Positions 57,450 through 64,000 of a stretch of DNA of 64,000 nucleotides are shown here, piece by piece. The notes beneath the pieces were generated by a model that was not told the DNA's origin, made no database searches, and saw only the letters and a program-made list of their open reading frames with translations. How positions within the stretch are numbered: position 1 is the first letter of the stretch; each line of letters starts with the position of its first letter. The translations under genes were made by a program, and so were the position numbers. The stretch spans positions 31,351,515-31,415,514 of the forward strand of contig NC_041709.1 in NCBI RefSeq assembly GCF_900700375.1. The letters run 5' to 3'. The stretch is from Denticeps clupeoides (lineage: Eukaryota; Chordata; Actinopteri; Clupeiformes; Denticipitidae).

Positions 57450-60400
57450 CACACACTCACACATTCCAATTATTCCAAAATCTTTCATGAGGACATTTGG
57501 TCTTCATTAAGACAGAGATATAGAATAGACACACACAGCTACTCTCTCTTAACCTTTTCTCTGCAGACTGAGCCTCCACAGGCTGGGGGCCCGGGCCCTG
57601 CTGCGCTCTATGGAGCAGGAGTGCGGGATTGGAGGTCCAGAACAGGAGGGTCTGAAGGAGAAGGTGTTGCAACTCAGCCTCCAGTCTGGAGTCATCAGCT
57701 CCTTCACCTCCTTCATTGGCGTCCTGAAAGGCAGTGGAAAGGCAGTGCAGGGGCCGCTGCTCCACAGAGACGTACCCACTGGGCACATGAGTATGCTGTT
57801 TTTCAGTGATCTGAGTGGATTTTTCTACGCACTGGTCATGCACTGATGTTCACTTTTGTATATTATGATTCACAGTGAGGATGAGTTGTCCAATGCCTCA
57901 AGCATCCCGCTCTGCTCCAAGGGGTATGGCCTATCGCAAAATGTGTGCACGAAGTCAAGCAATGCCTATGATGGATGCATGTAAGAAAGATTTGAAATCT
58001 GTTCAAATGAGCTGTTTGCAGATATTGACCTTTTTTATCAATAATTTCTCGATGTTAGAAGGAATTTTATTTACTTGTTTTATTTTTATTGTAGGTCTGG
58101 TTCAGTCCTATCGTAAGCATTCATTTTCATTTTTTTATGTTTTCCTTTTAAATATTTAAATCCCCTCCTTTAACTGAATGGTGATAATAATGGTACACAC
58201 AGCACATAATGTTTCCCTTGCATTTAACCCATCGTGAGTGTTTTATTGTTTATTCTGTTTTAGCCACTACTGGATTTTTGGTAGATGTTGACATGGCCTC
58301 TGGTAAGAGCCTTGTTACATTAAATTTTTTTAATGTGTTTTTTAATGTATGTGTTTTGCTCTTATTATTTCAAATTTTGTTATTTTGCACTTCACATGTA
58401 TAATGACACCCATACAGAAAACAGGCAAGAAGCAAAAGTCTGATTATTTACTATGCAAACTAAGGGAAATTATTAGTAGTGGGCTGTTATCGGCGTTAAC
58501 GTGCTGCGTTAACGTGAGACTCTTATCGGGCGATAAAAAAAATATCAAATCTATTCACAAAGTTGGGTTGGGAGCTGGGTCTATACTACACAAGCTATTG
58601 TGCCGGAGTTAAATGGTTACACTAGATTTATAAGTATATTTCTTCTTTCTTGTGTCTTTTATTTTCTTATTTTCTAAAGACTTATTTTGTTTTTGAGACC
58701 CGGTTTAGTTCTCTTGGTGTGAGTTGTGAGAGGTGCGTGGGGTTTGTGTGCAAAAAGTTATTTCTTTCATTTTAATTTATGTACATATTAGGAATATTTT
58801 GCATGTGTGTTATTTTGTGAATATTTTTTTTATGTTCTTTTAATACTGTATATTGTAGAGAGAGGTGCAAAAAGACGCAATGTTCTGACGCGATGTTCTG
58901 ACGCGACCTTGCTTTTTGTACAGAACACACTTTGCACAAAATATCTCTTGGGTGTCAGCTCATCATTTGTGGTTCAAGAAACCAAATCAAAAAGTTACAC
59001 AACGCAGAAGAAGAACCGCTACACTATGATGACTTTCACCTTGATATTTTAGCACGGATGTATACCTAGCCGAATTGCACTGTAGGGGGCGAGAACGAGT
59101 CTTCGAACTGTGAAATTACCACATCAAACGTGACGTGGTAACATGGATGCCAATTGGATCACCAATTATCATAGTAGAACCGCTTTCTCAAGCAGTTTGT
59201 GATGCATTTTGGAAAGAGGAGATGAGCCCCTGGTCTAATGCGCCACCTGGCTTGAGAAACCCGTTCTCAAAGACTTACTTTTAGTCATTATTTGGGTAGC
59301 ACACTTATTCTGAATGCCTTCGGCAGAATTCAAATGAGCCATTTTAATCTAGATTAAGAAAATTAATCTACGCCCACCTCTAGAAATTATACATTTCAAC
59401 CTCTCATAATTTCCACAGCCAGCCAAAATTTGGATGCCCCTACTCTGTATGGATGCCACTACCCCTACTCTGAATCTGCTTTTTCAGAGTGGCCTCTTTT
59501 AACCTTCATGGCTGCTTGATGAGATGCTCATTAACACGAGTGAATGATAAGAACGTGTTCAGAATAAACCTTCAGGACTCTTAGAAACCATCCCTGTTGT
59601 CCAACTTAAGGTGGGGGAGAGAAACCAAGAGTGTCAAATGCTGCCATCACAGCAAAAGCTCCAGTGTCTTTAGTTTTGTTCTATAATGTAAATTAATTAA
59701 GACCCAAAAATGAGTTGATGCATTTAAACTTTTGACTGGTAGTGTATATTACATTTTCATGTAATTTTTTTGTGTATTGTGGTTGATTCATTTTTGCAGT
59801 AGAGAGAGAAGCCCAGATAGACGCCGAACCCCAGAAAGACCTCCTCCTGCAGCTGATCGGCCTGCAGAAGGCATCTGGGTCATGGGAATTGGATTCTTCT
59901 CTCATCACTGTGTTTGAGAAGACAGAAGAGGAAGTGGCCAAGGAGACACCATCACAGGTAAATATATGACATGTCACATGATGGAAACCAGGTAGATCAA
60001 TCTCTGTATCTGTAGTACATGGTGGAGCTGTGATCAGGCATTAAAAGCTGGGCCCAACCCGGCCTGAGCCAGGCCAAGGTGTACAGCTGTAGTCCACGGT
60101 GTGGACAACATTCTCACTTTTCACTCACTGCTAACACTTTTTTTGCATTAACCCACTAATTCCATGACGATAGAATCCAACCACCTGATTCCAATCCATT
60201 TTCACTTTTGTTGTTACTGAAGTCTGAAAGACTGTGAAATGTGTCCATTTTGTTTAAACTGCCTGCATGCTGGACACCAGCAGGTAAAATTGCACTCATG
60301 GTCTGTGGTACTGTGTGTCCAGGCGGACAGGGCCGTGTTTGCTACGATTCTGGCTCTGATTTGGCTCCACGGCTTCAAGACGGAGGCTCAAGAGGAGTGG

Positions 60401-60609
60401 GAGTTTCTAGCCATGAAGGCATCAGCATGGATCCGCGCCCAGAAAGGTACTCTTGTCCCGGACATTCACCCTGGACCAAGGAGGATGGCTGATACAAAAC
60501 CAGCAACCGTGTTGTGTTGTGTATTTCAGTGGACTACGTACCCCAGTGTGTTCAGGCTGGAAATGCTCTGCTGGGATGTGAGGTGCAGCAGGAGGCTCTG
60601 GGGCTCTGA
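53452..60609 (+). CDS. vwa5a: von Willebrand factor A domain-containing protein 5A-like, copy 1 (19 coding exons, 789 aa)
   Basis: Exons: 53452-53494, 53868-54070, 54236-54458, 54539-54708, 54779-54893, 55029-55204, 55419-55507, 56066-56210, 56305-56384, 56469-56583, 57031-57189, 57280-57383, 57567-57790, 57876-57980, 58095-58112, 58264-58302, 59800-59957, 60323-60446, 60530-60609. Phases agree (2370 nt); human VWA5A is 786 aa. The N-terminal VIT domain runs from MVNCCGLVTAKNEPVPLKGV through AVFVFPLPGDAAVCHF and GHQAFLLEE. The VWA domain begins FILVVDRSGSM, an intact DxSxS MIDAS start, and continues through GCYFNIYGFGSHYESFFP, GGTEILQPL and VFIFTDGEV. The C-terminal part includes SGVISSFTSFIGVLKG, QGPLLHRDVP and the WLHGFKTEAQEEWEFL region. 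A Met-rich linker exon (57876-57980) and an 18-nt microexon precede it. Human VWA5A is described as a candidate tumour suppressor; biochemical role unknown. Confidence 0.95.
57404..57445. repeat. (CA)n microsatellite in a vwa5a intron
   Basis: A CA run starts about 20 bases after the donor at 57384. A (CT)n tract at 57257-57276 forms the pyrimidine tract of the preceding acceptor. Confidence 0.85.
58303..59799. other. Long vwa5a intron with unclassified repeat-like sequence
   Basis: The intron between exons 58302 and 59800 holds a SINE-like scrap just before it (58190-58235). It also holds a segment with GCGTTAACGTGAGACTCTTA and CGGGCGATAAAAAAAATATC, and one with AATTAATCTACGCCCACCTC, which I recognise as parts of a fish DNA-transposon-like repeat without being able to name it. 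No coding exon was found. Confidence 0.4.
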
Positions 60610-61061
60610 GCGAATCCCACCACCCGAGCGACTTCATCTGTCTTTCCTATGCTCCTCATCCTCTTCCGGCGGCAGTGTAATAAAAGTTGAGGCTGTGCCG
60701 GGATATGGCAGATTTATCAAGAAAATTCTTACAAATCATTACCAATATCTGGTTGCACCAACTTTATTCTATTTACTCCACTTCTGATAGATTTCTCATT
60801 CATAAGAAGAGTTGAAAATAAAAATACTGTGTGGTGGACTTGAAATGGAAAAATAAAGTCACATTTCCTGCTTACATCTCATACATTGTTTTTTCCTGCT
60901 TGCACATGCTCCTGTTCTAGACTTCTAGCAGCATAGAACAGCATAGAACACTGTGTTGTATACAAAAGAAGCAATGCACCATTCATTTTACTGTAAAAAG
61001 ACAGGAACTAGTTAATGATGTACCTTATTATAACCATGTTACAATGTCAGTTATTAATAAG
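60610..61061. other. 3' flank of vwa5a copy 1
   Basis: AATAAAAATA near 60819 and AATAAAGTC near 60852 are plausible polyadenylation signals about 210-245 bp beyond the stop. The remainder is AT-rich and unremarkable. Confidence 0.55.
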
Positions 61062-61234
61062 ACTTACATTTACGGCATTTTCCAGACGCACTTATCCAGA
61101 GCGACTTACAATCAGTAGTTACAGGGACAGACCCCCCCTGGAGACACTTAGGGTTAAGTATCTTTCTCAGGGACACAAGTGGGATTTGAACCTGGGTCTC
61201 CTGCAAATGTGTCACCCACTAGGCTACTACCACT
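61062..61234 (-). mobile_element. SINE-B, reversed
   Basis: Begins with the reversed tail TTACATTTACGGCATTTTCC and ends CACCCACTAGGCTACTACCA. It sits directly beside the microsatellite palindrome. Confidence 0.85.
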
Positions 61235-61243
61235 CACAAAGAA

Positions 61244-61267
61244 AATATATATATATATATATGTATA

Positions 61268-61301
<34 letters not shown>

Positions 61302-61350
61302 CACACACACACACACATATATATATACATATATATATGTATAGACACAC
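61244..61350. repeat. Palindromic TA-TG-TA-CA-TA microsatellite
   Basis: Runs of (TA), (TG), (TA), (CA) and (TA) follow one another so that the TG block and the CA block are complementary arms around a TATATATA centre. Confidence 0.9.
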
Positions 61351-61399
61351 ACATACAGATACTACAGTACTACACACAAAAAAGTGAAGTGATTGGGAA

Positions 61400-61670
61400 G
61401 TGATTGATTGGGGCAGTGGTGGCCTAGCGGTTAAGGAAGCGGCCCCGTAATCAGAAGGTTGCCGGTTCGAATCCGGATCCGCCAAGGTGCCACTGAGGTG
61501 CCAGTGAGCAAAGCACCGTCCCCACACACTGCTCCACGGGTGCTTATCATGGCTGCCCACTGCTCACTCAGGGTGATGGTTAAAAATGGGGACACATTTT
61601 ATGGTGTCACCGTGTGCTGTGCTGCATTGTTTCACGATGACAATAAAGTCAAAGTGAAGTGATTGTCATT
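61400..61670 (+). mobile_element. SINE-A, near full length
   Basis: GGGGCAGTGGTGGCCTAGCG head, B box GGTTCGAATCCGG, body CACCGTCCCCACACACTGCT and 3' end CACGATGACAATAAAGTCAA. It is inside duplication unit 1, after vwa5a copy 1. Confidence 0.92.
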
Positions 61671-61756
61671 GTGAAACAAGTGCAAAACCGGCGTAAACGC
61701 ACAATTTGAACCATTAAGTGCACAGGCAAAAAAAAAAAAACGGGGGGGGGGGGGGG

Positions 61757-61818
61757 CATGTTCCTGTAACCACTGATTGTAAGGCGCTCTGGATAAGAGG
61801 TGGCTGATACATGCCATA
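61757..61818 (+). mobile_element. SINE-B 3' remnant at the junction of the two vwa5a units
   Basis: After a poly-G tract (61742-61757) the SINE-B tail GTTCCTGTAACCACTGATTG and GCGCTCTGGATAAGAGGTGG remains, just before unit 2 homology starts at 61833. Confidence 0.75.
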
Positions 61819-62071
61819 TTACCTTGTAATCGCATCATGTCCCAACATTCCATTGTTGTTCATGTTACTTCTGTATTTTTTTCCTTTAACAGCATGACTG
61901 TCGAAAACTAAACTAAACTAAACTAAACTAAAAACTAAACTAAAAAAGATAAACTAAGTGAAATTATTTGGAAAAAGCTGGTAGCTGGTTAACCAATTTA
62001 GCCAATAGTAAGAAAACAACTTAAGCATCTCGTCCAGATCAACCAGATAAACGATATAAAAAAATGTAATC

Positions 62072-62245
62072 GTGTGAAAGAAAACGCTCCGCCTGCTCTG
62101 ACCAATCAGATCGCAGGACACGCCTTCTTCCGCGACGACGTGGGCGTGGCCTCGCCGCCCCAAAACAAATACTGCGCAAGCCGACCTGGAGAATCAGGAG
62201 GGAGCGTCCCGCACCGCACCGTACCCCACATCACCCGTCTACAGG
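62072..62245 (+). promoter_or_regulatory. vwa5a: vwa5a copy 2 promoter and noncoding first exon
   Basis: Same layout as copy 1: CCAAT at 62102-62106, GGGCGTGGCC box, leader ending CTACAG|GTATTT at about 62245. The donor context differs from copy 1 (GTAACC) but keeps GT. Confidence 0.55.
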
Positions 62246-62547
62246 TATTTATCTTATTTTACTACCTTCTCGTTTACTTTCACTTTCACTTTACGGCGTC
62301 TAAATGAGCCCTCAAGCATCATGTCGTAAAGTAAAACGGTCGTCCGATCAGAATGTGTGCAGGTTTTTACTTTGTGTTGCGTGTGTTGGGAAGGGAACGC
62401 CCATCTCCCCCCCTCCGATTCTGGTAAAACGAATCAGGGGTTTACAGTAACTGTTGACCAGCTGGTGAGTCAGGAGCGTCAGCTCTTCTTTTTTGAACTA
62501 TTCAAAGCTGGCTTGTTTCCACGTGTCCTTCGCAGGCAGAAGTCACA

Positions 62548-63976
62548 ATGGTCAACTGCTGTGGTTTGGTTACAGCCAAGAATGAACCAGGTATGACGGC
62601 GGCTTTCTTTCCTCTGTTTGCTTTTCATCTGCCGTGATATCTGAGCCAATCATCACCCTTCACAGGACATGTGACCTTTATTCTGTGAACTTAGATCTTC
62701 TTGCATGTCCCCCATTCAGATCAATTGATCTGATCGATCTCAGGCCTCTTATCATGTCACTCAGTAAATGATCACATTCAACAGGGCAGGACAGAGCTAG
62801 CAGGGGGACTGACAATCTGACGTTTGCACGTCTGAACCCCACCCATGTTGCAACAGGAGCAGAATTGTTACTGACTGATGTCTTCAGTCATGGTCTGTTT
62901 CTTACTGCAATAGGAACGGCATTAAACACGCCTACGTTACTCTGTTTTAGTTCCTCTGAAAGGCGTGGAGGTGGAGGTCCACGTGAAGGGACATGTGGCT
63001 ACTGTCACCTCCACCCTGAAATACGTGAATGAAGAGCAGAGCCCCATAGAGGCCGTGTTCGTGTTCCCCCTGCCCGGAGATGCCGCCGTCTGCCACTTCG
63101 GTGCCAAGATCGGGGACGCCGAGGTGGTGGCGGAGCTGCAGGACAAAGAGAAGGTGAGGAAAGCAGAGTGATATGGGTTGTGATGTTACATAACAAGGTG
63201 ATACATGTCATGTCAGGTCAATGCCTGCAGGTGGCGTTGCAGGGAACAGGAGCGGCAACAACATGAACAATGAACCCGATTGATTGTTATGGAAAACTGT
63301 CCTTTGTCCGTGTCTCAGGCGCGGGAGCAGTATGATGATGCACTGAGCTCAGGCCATCAGGCCTTTCTGCTGGAGGAGAGTGATAAAAGCCCAGATGTGT
63401 TCCGGATGAATGTGGGGAGTCTCCGCCCAGGAGAGAGCGCCGCTGTGTCCCTGGTCTACATCATAGAGCTGACTGTGGAGGCCGACCACGCCCTGCGCTT
63501 CTGCCTTCCTGCAGTACTCAACCCCCGCTACGCACCTCCCGGTGAGGGACAGAGCAGATTCTTCACGAGAGGTCTGAAGAAGAGAAAAATGTGCCAAACG
63601 TGTCTCTGTTTCTTCTCTCAGAGACACGCCGGGCTGACGTTCCTCAGGTGACGTCTGTACCAGCAGCTACGGTGCCCTACACCTTGTCTTTGAAAGTCCA
63701 CCTGTCCTCACCACAGCCCATCACTAAAGTAGAGTCCAAGTGTCCACTGGAGCCCCTGACTTTCCTCAATGCGGAGAAGACCCTGGCCGAGGTAGAGCCT
63801 GGGCTTTGTTTAAGCTCCGATTGTGAGAGAAAAGCTGCTTGATCTCCTCCGTTTTCCACAGGCGAGTCTCTCCTCAGGCCACAAGTTTAATCAGGACGTG
63901 GAGCTGCTGTTTTATTACCAGGATGCTCACCAGCCCACTGCTATAGTGGAGGCAGGGTCAGCCAAAGCAGAGCCAG
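62548..63976 (+). CDS. vwa5a: vwa5a-like copy 2, first five coding exons (continues beyond window)
   Basis: Exons: 62548-62590, 62951-63153, 63319-63541, 63622-63791, 63862-63976, each the same length and phase as in copy 1. The peptide covers the VIT domain (MVNCCGLVTAKNEPVPLKGV to the AKAEPG end of exon 5). By eye only about six coding differences separate the copies over these exons. One changes an amino acid (ETRLAD to ETRRAD in exon 4); the others are silent. The VWA domain and C-terminus lie to the right of the window, so completeness cannot be judged. No stop or frame break is seen. Confidence 0.93.
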
Positions 63977-64000
63977 GTGGGGTTTCCACTCTGGAATGTG

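Larger units (their letters stand above)
52738..61832 (+). repeat. Tandem duplication unit 1 (about 9.1 kb) containing vwa5a copy 1
   Basis: Sequence from 52738 (CATCATGCCCCAACATTCC) matches sequence from 61833 (CATCATGTCCCAACATTCC) at a constant offset of about 9,095 bp through promoter, exons and introns to the window end. Only scattered substitutions and a few short indels separate them. Confidence 0.9.

Overview
The window is nuclear DNA from a ray-finned (teleost) fish. It has GT-AG introns, vertebrate gene families, dense tRNA-derived SINEs, L2-type LINEs, Tc1/mariner remnants and long dinucleotide microsatellites. No species can be named from the sequence alone. All exon coordinates below were placed by eye from splice sites, reading-frame continuity and remembered family sequences; no alignment was run.

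Layout. (1) 243-931, plus: the last three exons of a GGA-family clathrin adaptor (GAE/ear domain). (2) 2739-15477, minus: a complete pde4a-type cAMP phosphodiesterase, 16 coding exons, 885 aa, with UCR1, UCR2, catalytic domain and an unusually long acidic tail; its introns carry many mobile elements and a GC-rich promoter lies at about 15.8-16.7 kb. (3) 17276-20554, minus: cdc37, the Hsp90 kinase co-chaperone, 8 exons, 381 aa. (4) 21469-26004, minus: an ICAM-like leukocyte adhesion receptor with signal peptide, three Ig-like domains and one membrane segment, 354 aa. The order PDE4A-CDC37-ICAM matches the human 19p13.2 neighbourhood. (5) 27-33.8 kb: nested LINE, SINE and Tc1 remnants plus a decayed ICAM domain-1 fragment. 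(6) 33.9-51.3 kb: four C2H2 zinc-finger genes (A, B, C minus; D plus) that share a five-exon structure with identical intron phases (0-2-0-1). Each encodes a short N-terminal coiled coil, a small LSVxLVD-type motif and then a single finger exon. B and C are tandem duplicates, and C and D are head to head. (7) 52.7-64.0 kb, plus: a tandem duplication of a vwa5a-like gene. The first copy is complete (19 coding exons, 789 aa); the second, nearly identical through its introns, runs off the right end.

The genes do not form one pathway. The left half is a conserved synteny block of signalling, chaperone and adhesion genes. The middle is a lineage-expanding zinc-finger cluster, and the right is a very recent duplication. 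The best candidate for something little described is the zinc-finger family: a shared N-terminal module that is neither KRAB, SCAN nor BTB as far as can be seen, with evidence of local gene conversion between two members and divergence focused on DNA-contact residues of the last fingers. No retroviral or other LTR element, Polinton or toxin gene was recognised.
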